The notes under the pieces: generated by a model
Database searches by the model: none
What the model saw: only the letters and a program-made list of their open reading frames with translations
What the model was told of the DNA's origin: nothing
DNA from: Pseudomonas sp. ICMP 561
GTDB lineage: Bacteria; Pseudomonadota; Gammaproteobacteria; Pseudomonadales; Pseudomonadaceae
DNA: 64,000 nucleotides
NCBI RefSeq assembly: GCF_002699985.1
Contig: NZ_LKBT01000002.1
Coordinates: 186,001-250,000, forward strand
Direction: 5' to 3'
Shown: positions 36,007 to 46,252 of the stretch, one piece after another
Position numbering within the stretch: position 1 is the stretch's first letter
How the letters are laid out: every line of letters begins with the position of its first letter
Program-made: the position numbers and the translations under genes

Positions 36007-37796
36007 TGTCAGTAAGTAAAGTTAGGGCGGCTCTGGTCGATTTCGTTAAAGGCGAAAAAGATAGAGCTATCGTGCTCAAAGGAGATTGGGGTACAGGGAA
36101 GACACATCTCTGGAAACAGGTCGTGCTTCAAAGCCGTGACTCGTTTCATAAACGTAATTATGCTTACGTTTCTCTCTTTGGTCTGAACAGCCTTAAGGAC
36201 TTGAAGAAATCAATTTACGAAAACAAAGTTTACCGGGAACGTGCCCATATCGCTTCTGATGAAAGCTCGTTTGAAGAAAACCTTAAAGATATTTCAGGTC
36301 GATTTGCTGGATGGATGCGTAAAGGCTCATCGTTGTTCAATGATGTATCAGCATTGGGCGTTAAAGGTATTGGGCCTATGGTTGAAAGCCTTCAATTTAT
36401 ACGTGTTACTGACACGCTTATCTGTCTAGACGATTTTGAGCGGAAAGGGTCAGGGCTGCATGATAGGGAGGTGCTTGGTTTAATCTCGCTTCTGGTGGAA
36501 AGCAAAAACTGCCGTGTCGTGATGCTGCTCAATGACGGTACCTTAAAATCTGGTGATGACTTCTTCTCTTATCATGAGAAAGTATTTGACTATGAAGTGA
36601 CCTTCAATCCTTCAATAGATGAGTCGGTTAAACTTGTTTTTGGCTCTGGAAGTTTCTTTCACAGCACTCTGGCTAAAAATGTTACAAAGCTCGAAATCAA
36701 CAATATAAGGCTGCTGAAGAAAACTGACTTTTTTGTAGGGTTGATTGAGAAAGCGTTGCAGGGGTGCAACGAGTATATAATTGAGCAGGCATTACTTGTT
36801 CTGCCACTGGCTATTTTAGCTAAATATGGTGGTGACGCTTCAAAGGTCGATCTAGACTTTATCATTTCTCATGGTCAGTTCCGGCGTACCCCTTTACCCG
36901 ATTCTGATTCTACAAATGAAGATGACGAGGCTGCAAGAACAGAAGCTGAAAAAACTACGTTCCTTCAAGAGTATGGTTTCATAAGATGCAGTGAATTTGA
37001 TTTGGCTATCATAAACCTTGTGAAAAAAGGCTACGCTGACGAAGATTTGATAAAGAAGGTTGTAGAGGGAATTGAGCAGGAAATTCAACACAATAAGGAC
37101 GTGACTCTGCTTCGTGATGCTTGGAAAATTTATAATTCATCATTTCAGGATAATGAGTCTGAGGTTTTATTAGCATTTGAAAATGCCATTAAGGTTGGTC
37201 TGGGTAAGTTCTCTTTAGAAGATCTCGATTCGGTTGCTTATCTATATTGTGGCCTTGGTCGGGATGCTGAAATACAGGTGGTGATTGATAAATTCTTTTC
37301 TGAGATTTATCCAAGTCATGGCGTTACTGATAGAGACGATATAATTCAATGGCCTTCTAATCCTTATGTAAGGCGGTCTTTAGAATCCTTTTTTGATGGC
37401 TTGGTGTTCAAAGGTAGCTTTTCTGAGTTCATGCAGGCTGCATTTGAAAATTCCAATAATACCTATGAGGTTATCAAGGGGCTTGCTAGCAAAGACGGAA
37501 ATGAGTTCTATAATTATTTTTCAAGCTTGAATGATCAGGCTTTCAATTTTCACGCTCGATTGTTACTCAAGCTCGGCAATACTTCTTTCTCGAATCAAGA
37601 TGACGCTTTGATATACAGAGATATATTCATTAAAACATTTGAAGCTTTGAAGGAACTTTCGGAAACGACTACTTTGAATAAGTTGCGAATGGGTAAGTTT
37701 ATGTCTTACGAGCCTATGTATCTCAGAGATTTGAAAAGAATTCAGATTGAAGAGAAGGAAGCTGCTGAAGCCGCAGCAGCCCCAAAAATAGAATAA
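36006..37796 (+). CDS. KAP-type P-loop NTPase (putative defence)
   Basis: 596 residues. Walker A is KGDWGTGKTHLW (26-33 core) and Walker B is LICLDDFERKG (138-145), arranged as in KAP/STAND-like NTPases with a short gap and a conserved Trp before the P-loop. The remaining ~400 residues are helical and may sense or oligomerise; the end is a charged Ala-rich tail. KAP ATPases occur in several anti-phage systems (for example the Qat type). The start overlaps the previous stop by one base (TGATG). Composition is AT-rich. No transmembrane segment was recognised. Confidence 0.75.
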   Translation: MSVSKVRAALVDFVKGEKDRAIVLKGDWGTGKTHLWKQVVLQSRDSFHKRNYAYVSLFGLNSLKDLKKSIYENKVYRERAHIASDESSFEENLKDISGRFAGWMRKGSSLFNDVSALGVKGIGPMVESLQFIRVTDTLICLDDFERKGSGLHDREVLGLISLLVESKNCRVVMLLNDGTLKSGDDFFSYHEKVFDYEVTFNPSIDESVKLVFGSGSFFHSTLAKNVTKLEINNIRLLKKTDFFVGLIEKALQGCNEYIIEQALLVLPLAILAKYGGDASKVDLDFIISHGQFRRTPLPDSDSTNEDDEAARTEAEKTTFLQEYGFIRCSEFDLAIINLVKKGYADEDLIKKVVEGIEQEIQHNKDVTLLRDAWKIYNSSFQDNESEVLLAFENAIKVGLGKFSLEDLDSVAYLYCGLGRDAEIQVVIDKFFSEIYPSHGVTDRDDIIQWPSNPYVRRSLESFFDGLVFKGSFSEFMQAAFENSNNTYEVIKGLASKDGNEFYNYFSSLNDQAFNFHARLLLKLGNTSFSNQDDALIYRDIFIKTFEALKELSETTTLNKLRMGKFMSYEPMYLRDLKRIQIEEKEAAEAAAAPKIE

Positions 37797-37805
37797 TGAG
37801 GTTTA

Positions 37806-38138
37806 TTACTTCTGATTCGGTGTGTTCATAGATTTAAAAATTCTATTTTCCGCTTCCACAAATGCAGGTGTCTTACCCACATCTGCATAAATCTTTTCGC
37901 CTTCCTCAACCCTGATGACCTGTGAACCCTGCATGTATGGCATGGCCTGCTCTGCTTCCTTAAGAGCCGAGTGGATCAGACCTTCGGTGATCATGGCTTC
38001 GTCCAGTCCATATGCTTCTGCAAAAGCTTTGATTTTGACTAGATCATGCTTGTCCATAGTGAGGGTGTATTCAACCCTCTCACTGGCTTCCTGCGACTTG
38101 GATTCCCAGTTGTTGAGCATGTTCTTGAAGGTGTCCAT
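37806..38138 (-). CDS. Small protein paralogous to the ppc-adjacent gene
   Basis: 110 residues, ATG 38138 with GGAG seven bases upstream. It resembles the 102-residue gene at 38228: both have a WE....ASERV or GRLTQTEY-like start, then (L/I)..MD..... , an E/GLI..AL.E.E...PY..G..V core. This copy also keeps the YADVGKTPAFVEAENR tail that I recall from core Pseudomonas homologues. Such genes are sometimes labelled pilin-assembly or type 1 pili tip component, without good evidence. It is more AT-rich than the core copy, convergent with the KAP gene (9-base gap), and so inside the island. Confidence 0.6.
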   Translation of the reverse strand: MDTFKNMLNNWESKSQEASERVEYTLTMDKHDLVKIKAFAEAYGLDEAMITEGLIHSALKEAEQAMPYMQGSQVIRVEEGEKIYADVGKTPAFVEAENRIFKSMNTPNQK

Positions 38139-38227
38139 GTGGTATCTCCGGCTTGGCTACATGTGTTCGTAAATCTGTGACTGTCTTTATCACTCATGGT
38201 TCGCTGAAATGATCGCAAACCCATGTT

Positions 38228-38536
38228 CTACGCGGCTTTCAAGAGACCTTGAGTTTTTCCTATTGCGTGCTCGCTTTCTTCGTAGACCGGGTCACCTTCT
38301 TCATCAGTGGTCACGACATGCTGGCCTTTGACGTAAGGGAAGCTCGCTTCGAGTTCCTCCAGGGCTGCACCGATCAGCTCGCCCAGTAACTCTTCAGGAT
38401 GATGTTTGGGGTACATCTCGGTCAGCGCGCTCAGGCGCGCAGCGGATTCCATGTCCAGGTGGATCGCATATTCAGTCTGGGTCAGCCGTCCTTTGGCGTT
38501 CTCTTCCCAATGGTTGGCGAGTTCACGGATTTTCAT
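38228..38536 (-). CDS. Conserved small protein upstream of ppc (shortened C-terminus)
   Basis: 102 residues, ATG 38536 with AGAGG upstream. The body (MKIRELANHWEENAKG, then YAIHLDMESAARLSALTEMYP) matches a gene I recall as always lying beside ppc in Pseudomonas. The end (EESEHAIGKTQGLLKAA) lacks the DVG.TP.F tail seen in the paralogue at 37806, suggesting truncation or replacement at the island edge. Function unknown; cytoplasmic. Confidence 0.65.
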   Translation of the reverse strand: MKIRELANHWEENAKGRLTQTEYAIHLDMESAARLSALTEMYPKHHPEELLGELIGAALEELEASFPYVKGQHVVTTDEEGDPVYEESEHAIGKTQGLLKAA

Positions 38537-38781
38537 AGGGACCTCTTCGTTTGCCCACCGATGGCAGGTCTGCTGGAGTGCTGATTCATTAGTGCTCAGC
38601 CATGGCTCACCGATGAGATTAGCCGGTTATTTCAAAAGGTTTACTCAGCGGGTGTTGGTGTGGCTGTTGATTTTGCTGCACTGATGGTAGAAAAGGGATA
38701 GATCAGATTTCTGCACGCCTGTTTAGTCGCTAACGCTTTGAGGCGGGTGGCGCCCATACAAAAATCAGGGGGAGAGGAACG

Positions 38782-41418
38782 ATGGCTGATATCGACGCGC
38801 GGTTACGCGAGGATGTGCATCTGTTGGGTGAGCTGTTGGGCAATACTATTCGCGAGCAGCGAGGAAGTGAGTTTCTCGACAAGATCGAACGTATTCGCAA
38901 AGGCGCCAAGGCCGGTCGACGGGGTTCGGCTGAAGGCGCCGAGCAGCTGACTTCCAGTGTTGATGGCCTGGCCGAAGACGAATTGCTGCCGGTTGCGCGG
39001 GCCTTTAATCAGTTTCTCAACCTGGCCAATATCGCCGAGCAATATCAACTGATCCGGCGGCGTGACGATTCACAGCCGCAACCGTTTGAATCTCGAGTGC
39101 TGCCTGAGCTGCTCGACCGCCTCAAAAGTGCAGGACATAAACCCGAGACCTTGGCGCGGCAGTTGAGCAAGCTGGAAATCGAGCTGGTCCTTACTGCGCA
39201 CCCCACTGAAGTGGCCCGGCGTACCCTTATTCAGAAATACGACGCCATCGCCGCACAACTTGCGGCCCTCGATCATCGTGATCTGAGCAGCGCCGAACGT
39301 GAACAGATCACCGAGCGCCTGCAGCGTCTGATTGCCGAAGCCTGGCACACTGAAGAGATTCGCCGCACCCGACCGACCCCGGTCGATGAAGCGAAATGGG
39401 GCTTCGCCGTTATCGAGCATTCGTTATGGCATGCAGTACCCAATTACCTGCGCAAGGCCGATCACGCGTTGCATGCAGCCACCGGTTTTCATCTGCCACT
39501 GGAGTCTGCGCCGATTCGTTTTGCCTCATGGATGGGCGGCGACCGTGACGGTAATCCCAACGTCACGGCGGCGGTTACGAGGGAGGTGCTGTTGCTGGCC
39601 CGCTGGATGGCGGCGGATCTATATGTGCGTGACGTCGATCAACTGGCGGCCGAGCTATCAATGCAGCAAGCCAGTGATGCGTTACGCGCCAGTGCAGGCG
39701 ACAGCGCTGAACCCTACCGTGCTGTTCTGAAGCAACTCCGCGAGCGTTTGCGCGCAACCCGTAACTGGGCTCAGGCTTCATTGGCAGTGACGCAGCCCGC
39801 TCCGGATACCGTGCTGCATGATAATCGCGAGTTGCTTGAGCCGTTGATGTTCTGCTTTCAGTCGCTGCATGAGTGCGGCATGGGCGTGATCGCGGATGGT
39901 CCGCTGCTTGACTGTCTGCGTCGTGCAGTGACGTTCGGTCTGTTCCTGGTGCGTCTGGATGTCCGTCAGGATTCCACCCGGCACGAATCGGCTATGACCG
40001 AAATTACCGACTACCTCGGGCTTGGCCGCTATGAGGAGTGGGACGAGCAGGCACGCGTTGATTTCCTGTTGCGGGAATTGAACAGCCGACGCCCGTTGCT
40101 GCCTGCGCACTTCAAGCCGGCCGCTGACACCGCAGAAGTGCTGGCAACCTGTCGCGAGGTCGCTGCTGCGCCTGCCGCCTCGTTGGGTTCCTATGTGATT
40201 TCCATGGCCGGTGCTGCTTCGGACGTGTTGGCGGTGCAGTTACTGCTCAAAGAGGCCGGTTTGCAGCGTCCTATGCGCGTCGTGCCGCTGTTCGAAACCC
40301 TCGCGGACCTGGATAACGCCGGGCCAGCCATGGGACAGTTGTTGAACCTGCCGGGTTACCGGTCACGTCTGAACGGCCCGCAGGAAGTCATGATTGGCTA
40401 TTCCGATTCCGCCAAGGATGCGGGCACCACTGCCTCGGCCTGGGCGCAGTATCGGGCGCAGGAAAAACTCGTTGATATCTGCCGCGCCCAGCAAGTCGAA
40501 CTGCTGTTGTTTCACGGTCGCGGAGGCACCGTCGGACGTGGTGGTGGTCCTGCTCACGCGGCGATTCTGTCGCAGCCGCCGGGTTCGGTAGCCGGGCGTT
40601 TCCGTACCACCGAACAGGGTGAAATGATCCGCTTCAAGTTCGGCCTGCCAGACATCGCCGAGCAGAACCTCAATCTATATCTGGCCGCCGTGCTGGAAGC
40701 CACCTTGCAACCGCCACCACCGCCGGAGCCTGCATGGCGAGAGATGATGGATAACCTGGCGGCCGATGGCGTCAGCGCTTATCGCGCGGTGGTGCGTGAG
40801 CATCCGGAGTTCGTCGAATACTTCCGTCAGGCCACGCCAGAGCAGGAACTGGGTAGATTGCCTTTGGGGAGTCGTCCGGCCAAGCGCAGGGAAGGGGGCG
40901 TCGAGAGCCTGCGGGCCATCCCGTGGATTTTCGCCTGGACCCAGACACGATTGATGTTGCCCGCCTGGCTCGGTTGGGAAGCGGCGCTCAACAAGGCCCT
41001 CGAACGTGGCGAAGGTGAACTGCTGGGGCAAATGCGTGAACACTGGCCGTTCTTCCGCACCCGGATCGACATGCTGGAGATGGTGCTGGCCAAAGCCGAC
41101 CACGATATTGCCCAGTTATACGATCAGCGTCTTGTGGAGCCGAGACTGCAACATTTGGGTACGCATTTACGCGACCTATTGTCGCAGGCATGCTCCGTAG
41201 TGCTGGGGCTGACCGGGCAATCGCAACTACTGGCTCATAGCCCTGCGACGCTTGAATTCATCAGCCTGCGCAACACGTATCTGGATCCACTGCATCTGCT
41301 TCAGGCAGAGTTGCTTGCCCGTTCACGCAACCGTGAGGCAAGTCTGGACAGTCCTCTGGAGCAGGCACTGCTGGTGTCTGTGGCGGGTATTGCCGCCGGA
41401 TTGCGTAACACCGGTTAG
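38782..41418 (+). CDS. ppc: Phosphoenolpyruvate carboxylase
   Basis: 878 residues, full length. It carboxylates PEP to oxaloacetate, replenishing the TCA cycle. Catalytic H140 lies in [23 protein letters not shown] and [14 protein letters not shown] are the other diagnostic catalytic loops; the C-terminus ends ...LRNTG as usual. ATG 38782 is preceded by GGGGGAGAGGA. It marks the return to core sequence to the right of the island. Confidence 0.97.
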   Translation: MADIDARLREDVHLLGELLGNTIREQRGSEFLDKIERIRKGAKAGRRGSAEGAEQLTSSVDGLAEDELLPVARAFNQFLNLANIAEQYQLIRRRDDSQPQPFESRVLPELLDRLKSAGHKPETLARQLSKLEIELVLTAHPTEVARRTLIQKYDAIAAQLAALDHRDLSSAEREQITERLQRLIAEAWHTEEIRRTRPTPVDEAKWGFAVIEHSLWHAVPNYLRKADHALHAATGFHLPLESAPIRFASWMGGDRDGNPNVTAAVTREVLLLARWMAADLYVRDVDQLAAELSMQQASDALRASAGDSAEPYRAVLKQLRERLRATRNWAQASLAVTQPAPDTVLHDNRELLEPLMFCFQSLHECGMGVIADGPLLDCLRRAVTFGLFLVRLDVRQDSTRHESAMTEITDYLGLGRYEEWDEQARVDFLLRELNSRRPLLPAHFKPAADTAEVLATCREVAAAPAASLGSYVISMAGAASDVLAVQLLLKEAGLQRPMRVVPLFETLADLDNAGPAMGQLLNLPGYRSRLNGPQEVMIGYSDSAKDAGTTASAWAQYRAQEKLVDICRAQQVELLLFHGRGGTVGRGGGPAHAAILSQPPGSVAGRFRTTEQGEMIRFKFGLPDIAEQNLNLYLAAVLEATLQPPPPPEPAWREMMDNLAADGVSAYRAVVREHPEFVEYFRQATPEQELGRLPLGSRPAKRREGGVESLRAIPWIFAWTQTRLMLPAWLGWEAALNKALERGEGELLGQMREHWPFFRTRIDMLEMVLAKADHDIAQLYDQRLVEPRLQHLGTHLRDLLSQACSVVLGLTGQSQLLAHSPATLEFISLRNTYLDPLHLLQAELLARSRNREASLDSPLEQALLVSVAGIAAGLRNTG

Positions 41419-41649
41419 TCAGCGCTTCCGTTAATGGCGCGCCGTCAATTGCCAGTGCGCCATTGGCATCAATGACTTGCGCGCTTTTGGCTGCCTCAAG
41501 CCACCTGAACCAATTTCGCACTCTGCTACCTCTGACCGGGTAGTGGATACTGCGACTTTTGGCGGCTTGTGCCACTTGTGTCGGCTGTGTATCTTGATCA
41601 GCCTTTGGCCATTCTTCGGCTCGAACCACATTTGAGATTGGTCCAGTAG

Positions 41650-42342
<693 letters not shown>

Positions 42343-42362
42343 CAGCGCTGGTTGAGTCAACA

Positions 42363-42386
42363 AACGGTCCGCTTGCGGGCCGTTTT
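42363..42386 (+). terminator. Terminator after adk
   Basis: ACGGTCCGC (42364) pairs with GCGGGCCGT (42375) around TT, followed by TTT, with one G-T pair in the stem. Confidence 0.8.
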
Positions 42387-42392
42387 GTCATT

Positions 42393-42398
42393 TATAAT
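42393..42398 (+). promoter_or_regulatory. Candidate -10 box for tsaB
   Basis: TATAAT 34 bases before the tsaB start; no good -35 hexamer at 16-18 bases upstream, where the adk terminator lies. Confidence 0.35.
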
Positions 42399-42431
42399 GC
42401 GCCCCTTTTTTGATCTCGATGGATAACCCTG

Positions 42432-43106
42432 ATGACCACCTTGCTGGCCCTGGACACCGCCACTGAAGCCTGCTCGGTTGCTTTGCTGCACGACGGCAAG
42501 GTGCTGAGCCACTACGAGGTGATTCCGCGCCTGCACGCCCAGCGCCTGCTGCCCATGATCAAAGCGATCATGGCAGAGGCGGGTATTGGCCTTTCAGCGC
42601 TGGATGCCATCGCTTTTGGCCGTGGCCCGGGCGCCTTTACGGGCGTGCGGATCGCCATTGGCGTGGTGCAGGGGTTGGCCTTTGGTCTGGAGCGTCCGGT
42701 GCTCCCCGTTTCCAATCTGGCAGTGCTGGCCCAGCGAGCCATGCGCGAGCACGGAGCCCATCAGGTTGCGTCGGCCATCGATGCGCGCATGGATGAGGTT
42801 TATTGGGGTTGCTATCGCGAGGTGGCGGGGGAGATGCGTCTCCTTGGCGCCGAAGCGGTACTGCCGCCAGAGCAGGTTGCTTTGCCCGTTGATGCGAGTG
42901 GTGAATGGTTTGGGTCCGGCACAGGCTGGGACTATGTCGAACGTCTACCGGTCAGCGTCATAGGCCACGACGCCAGTATGCTGCCCCACGCTCAGGATTT
43001 ACTGACCCTGGCGACCTTCGCCTGGCAGCGCGGTGAGGCCATCGTTGCAGACGATGCCCAGCCGGTTTATTTGCGGGATAAAGTGGCCACGCCCAAAGCC
43101 CGATGA
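42432..43106 (+). CDS. tsaB: tRNA t6A synthesis protein TsaB
   Basis: 224 residues. TsaB is the ASKHA-fold partner that binds TsaD in N6-threonylcarbamoyladenosine tRNA modification. Landmarks: LLALDTATEACSVAL near the start, HAQRLLPMI (dimer interface helix), and FGRGPGAFTGVRIAIG. It is 90 bases after adk. Confidence 0.95.
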   Translation: MTTLLALDTATEACSVALLHDGKVLSHYEVIPRLHAQRLLPMIKAIMAEAGIGLSALDAIAFGRGPGAFTGVRIAIGVVQGLAFGLERPVLPVSNLAVLAQRAMREHGAHQVASAIDARMDEVYWGCYREVAGEMRLLGAEAVLPPEQVALPVDASGEWFGSGTGWDYVERLPVSVIGHDASMLPHAQDLLTLATFAWQRGEAIVADDAQPVYLRDKVATPKAR

Positions 43107-43128
43107 TCCCCGTCAGGTGCGCTGTCCT

Positions 43129-43216
43129 GTAGGACCGGCTTTAGCCGGGAGGAGTACGACACATTCTCTGGTTGTGTTGTCAGGAATGCCGCCCTCCCGG
43201 CTAAAGCCGGTCCTAC
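43129..43216. repeat. REP palindrome, GTAGGACCGGCTT family
   Basis: 43129-43152 and 43193-43216 are perfect 24-base inverted copies (GTAGGACCGGCTTTAGCCGG start; CCGGTCCTAC end). It is nearly the same element as that at 10510-10601. Confidence 0.93.
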
Positions 43217-43383
43217 GAGATCAGCGCTAACCTGCCAAAACACGACCTTTCATCGCCTAAAATCCCCAACTTCCCGCTTGTTGCGAAACTTTTTCAAATT
43301 GTGTGGTCTAGTTATCGTTCGGGTAATTGCAACACTCTGCCCGTGAAGTTAGATTGCCACTATAAGATGCAGAGTACGCACTA

Positions 43384-43695
43384 ATGCGCATAGACGGCCC
43401 TTCACAACGTTCATACCCCATCAAACGCAAGCCGCGTAATCAGCCTGCGATCGTTGATGGCACCTTCGAAGAAGTCGAAAACGACGCCGAAGTTGCCCAG
43501 CAGCCAGCGCAAAGTGCTCGCTCCGGTGGTAATGCACAGGCCAATTCGACTGCCAACGTTCCTGCACGTCCGCAAGACATCATCTTCCCGCGTTCCATGA
43601 GCACTCGCGTTGCAACCGCGCTGGCCAGTTACCTGACCACCGCCAGCTTCGTTGACTGGGATTTGGAAGTTTCAGGGCTTGATCTCCACGTTTGA
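43384..43695 (+). CDS. Conserved small protein of unknown function
   Basis: 103 residues. The first ~65 are basic then Ala/Gln/Ser-rich and probably disordered; the C-terminal ~35 (ATALASYLTTASFVDWDLEV) look ordered. It overlaps the DUF72 gene by 4 bases (TTGA). I recall similar genes before DUF72 in Pseudomonas, without known function. Confidence 0.65.
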   Translation: MRIDGPSQRSYPIKRKPRNQPAIVDGTFEEVENDAEVAQQPAQSARSGGNAQANSTANVPARPQDIIFPRSMSTRVATALASYLTTASFVDWDLEVSGLDLHV

Positions 43696-44561
43696 ATGAT
43701 TCCCGCCTGCCTTACTTTCTAGGATGTCCGTCATGGAGTGAAAACGCCTGGCGCGAATCACTCTATCCAGAAGACGCTCGCAGCAATGAATTCCTGGGCT
43801 TGTACTCACAGGTCTTCAACGCCGTTGAAGGCAACACCACTTTTTACGCGCGGCCTGCGCCCTCCACTGTGCAGCGCTGGGCTGAAGTGCTGCCCGATGA
43901 TTTTCGCTTTACGGCCAAATTTCCCGGCGACATCAGCCATGGCGGTGATTTGCGCCTCCAATTGCAGGCCGCGGAAACATTCATCCAGTTGCTTGCACCC
44001 TTGGGCGAACGCGTTGCACCTTTCTGGCTTCAGTTGCCTGCCAGCTTCACGCCGCAGCGGCTGGCCGAACTCGTCACGTTTATTGACGAGCTGAACTGCC
44101 CGTTGGCCGTCGAGGTGCGCAATATGGCGTTTTTCGAAAAGGGTGATGAAGAGCGCATGCTCAATCGCCTTTTGCTGGAACGTGGCGTTGAGCGCATCTG
44201 TCTGGACTCACGCGCGTTGTTCAGCTGTGTTTCCAGCGATCCGGCGGTACTGCATGCACAGTCGAAGAAACCCAAGGTCCCCGCCCGTCCGGCAGCGCTG
44301 ACTCAATTTCCGCAGGTGCGCTTCATTGGTCATCCCGTGCTGGAGGCCAATGACCCGTTTCTGCTCCAGTGGGTGGCTAAAGTCGCAGCCTGGATTGAAG
44401 AAGGGCGTACGCCTTATGTGTTCCTGCACACCCCGGACAACCTCGAAGCGCCGCTTCTGGCCCGACGTTTCCACAGTCAGTTGATGGAACGCTTGCCAGG
44501 TTTGCCGCCATTGGTAGAACTGGAGCGCGCACCACCGGTGCAGCAACTGGGCTTGCTCTGA
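43692..44561 (+). CDS. DUF72 family protein
   Basis: 289 residues from TTG 43692, overlapping the previous stop by 4 bases. The hallmark is FLGCPSWSE at the start and VEGNTTFYARP, with WLQLPASF and a C-terminal FLHTPDN..AP. DUF72 has a TIM-barrel fold by structure of family members; the enzymatic role is unknown. Translation is probably coupled to the small gene before it. Confidence 0.9.
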   Translation: MNDSRLPYFLGCPSWSENAWRESLYPEDARSNEFLGLYSQVFNAVEGNTTFYARPAPSTVQRWAEVLPDDFRFTAKFPGDISHGGDLRLQLQAAETFIQLLAPLGERVAPFWLQLPASFTPQRLAELVTFIDELNCPLAVEVRNMAFFEKGDEERMLNRLLLERGVERICLDSRALFSCVSSDPAVLHAQSKKPKVPARPAALTQFPQVRFIGHPVLEANDPFLLQWVAKVAAWIEEGRTPYVFLHTPDNLEAPLLARRFHSQLMERLPGLPPLVELERAPPVQQLGLL

Positions 44562-44612
44562 GGTCGATAACTATGGCTTCAATAGCCGTATTAACGATTA
44601 CAGGAGTCAGCA

Positions 44613-45446
44613 ATGGATTCGCAACAGCTTCTTCGCGCACAAACTTTCAAGGCACTGCACGAGCGTGATCATGCTTTTGTGATCCCCAATCCGTGGGACG
44701 CAGGGTCGGCCAAACTGTTGGCCTCCATGGGCTTCGAAGCGTTGGCCACCACCAGCGCGGGTCTGGCTTTCACCTTGGGTCGGGCGGATGCCGAAGGTGC
44801 GCTGAGCTTCGCCGAATCGTTGGAAAACATCCGGGCAATCGTTACCTCAACAGACTTGCCGGTCGCCGCCGATCTTGAAAACTGTTTCGCCGATAGCCCT
44901 GAAGACTGTGCAGCCAATCTGCTGGCGGCGGCGCGGACCGGCATCGTTGGTGCTTCTATCGAAGACGCCACCGGCAAGACCGATCAGCCGATTTATGATT
45001 TCGAATTGTCCGTAGCGCGGGTCAGGGCGGCGGCGCTGGCTGCACGCAGCTTGCCGTTCCCGTTCATGTTGACTGCACGAGCGGAAAATCTGCTCAACGA
45101 CCGGATGGATTTTGCGGACACCTTGAACAGGCTGAAGGCCTACGCCGATGCCGGTGCTGACGTGCTATACGCGCCCGGCCTGCGCACTCGCGAAGAGGTT
45201 ATTGCGGTGGTCCGTGCCGTTGCCCCCAAGCCAGTCAACGTGTTGATGGGGCTGGGCGGTGTCACGCTGACGGTCGCTGAGCTCAGTGAGTGCGGCGTGA
45301 AGCGTATCAGCGTCGGCTCATCCCTTGTGCGCGCGGCGTTCGGCGGCTTGTACCGCGCTGCAGAAGAAATCCGTACCCAGGGGACGTTTACCTACGCTGA
45401 GCAAGCGCTGCCGTTTGCCCAACTCAATGCTTTGTTCAAGGACTGA
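44613..45446 (+). CDS. Isocitrate lyase / PEP mutase family enzyme
   Basis: 277 residues with the family core: a barrel with NPWDAGSAKLLASMGFEALATTSAG at the start, VAADLENCFADSPE (metal-binding acids), GASIEDATGK, and MLTARAENLL. It could be a C-C or P-C bond lyase, such as an oxaloacetate or phosphonate-type enzyme; the substrate cannot be read. ATG 44613 follows CAGGAG. Monocistronic or weakly linked to the following gene, which starts 3 bases later. Confidence 0.88.
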   Translation: MDSQQLLRAQTFKALHERDHAFVIPNPWDAGSAKLLASMGFEALATTSAGLAFTLGRADAEGALSFAESLENIRAIVTSTDLPVAADLENCFADSPEDCAANLLAAARTGIVGASIEDATGKTDQPIYDFELSVARVRAAALAARSLPFPFMLTARAENLLNDRMDFADTLNRLKAYADAGADVLYAPGLRTREEVIAVVRAVAPKPVNVLMGLGGVTLTVAELSECGVKRISVGSSLVRAAFGGLYRAAEEIRTQGTFTYAEQALPFAQLNALFKD

Positions 45447-45448
45447 GG

Positions 45449-46147
45449 GTGCGGGGCTCGACGCTGTTTCTGGTTTTCCTGCTGCTCTGTGCGGGCGCCA
45501 TCGCTGCGGTATGGCGGGGCTGGATCGAGGTGCCAGCGCAATGGAATCCCTGGGCGCCATTGGATATTCAGGCTGAGCCCAACTTCCTGACCTCCTGGAA
45601 GCTGTCACGCGTCAAGAATGATCCGCAGTTGTGCGATCAGGTGCTGAGTTCATCAAGCCTGCGTTTCAGTCGTCAAGCCGACAGCCCCGCATCCGCTGAT
45701 TGCCCGCTCACCGGCGTGCTGCGCATACAGGGCGGAGAGGTGGCGCTGAGCAGCAGCTTCCTCGCCAGTTGTCCGTTGGCGGTGGCCTACGCGCTGTTTG
45801 AAGTTCACACCTTGCAGCCCGCAGCCCAGGCGGTATTTGGTCAGCGAGTGACGCGTATCGACCATCTGGGCAGTTTTGCCTGTCGCAACGTCTACGGTAG
45901 GAGTAGCGGACGATTGAGCCAGCACGCAACCGCAAACGCGCTGGACATCGCCGGCTTCCGCCTGGCCGATGGGCAGCGGATCAACCTGTTGCGGGACTGG
46001 AAGAACGAGGGCGACAAGGGCCGGTTCTTGCGTGAGGTTCGCGACGGAGCCTGTAAGAACTTCAATACGGTGTTAGGGCCTGATTACAACGCGGCGCATC
46101 AAAACCATTTTCATCTGGATATGGGCGGTTGGCGGGTGTGTCGCTGA
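45449..46147 (+). CDS. Extensin-like C-terminal family secreted protein
   Basis: 232 residues from GTG 45449. An N-terminal hydrophobic segment (~4-20) is a signal or anchor. The domain resembles the extensin-like family (PF06904): QHATANALDIAGFRL and HQNHFHLD carry histidines and acids laid out like D-Ala-D-Ala/M15-type metallopeptidases, plus several cysteines. It may act on peptidoglycan; this is inference. It follows the previous gene by 3 bases. Confidence 0.82.
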   Translation: MRGSTLFLVFLLLCAGAIAAVWRGWIEVPAQWNPWAPLDIQAEPNFLTSWKLSRVKNDPQLCDQVLSSSSLRFSRQADSPASADCPLTGVLRIQGGEVALSSSFLASCPLAVAYALFEVHTLQPAAQAVFGQRVTRIDHLGSFACRNVYGRSSGRLSQHATANALDIAGFRLADGQRINLLRDWKNEGDKGRFLREVRDGACKNFNTVLGPDYNAAHQNHFHLDMGGWRVCR

Positions 46148-46160
46148 GGTAGATGTTTAT

Positions 46161-46229
46161 GTAGGCGCTGCCGAAGGCTGCGAAGGCGGCATGTCATGGG
46201 AATCCATTCGCAGCCTTCGGCAGCTCCTG
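46161..46229. repeat. REP palindrome, CTGCCGAAGGCTGCGAA family
   Basis: CTGCCGAAGGCTGCGAA (46168-46184) and its inverse (46207-46223) are perfect; flanks GTAGG/CTCCTGG are imperfect. Second copy of the element at 30027-30098. Confidence 0.85.
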
Positions 46230-46252
46230 GAGATGTCACCGAATCAACGGAA

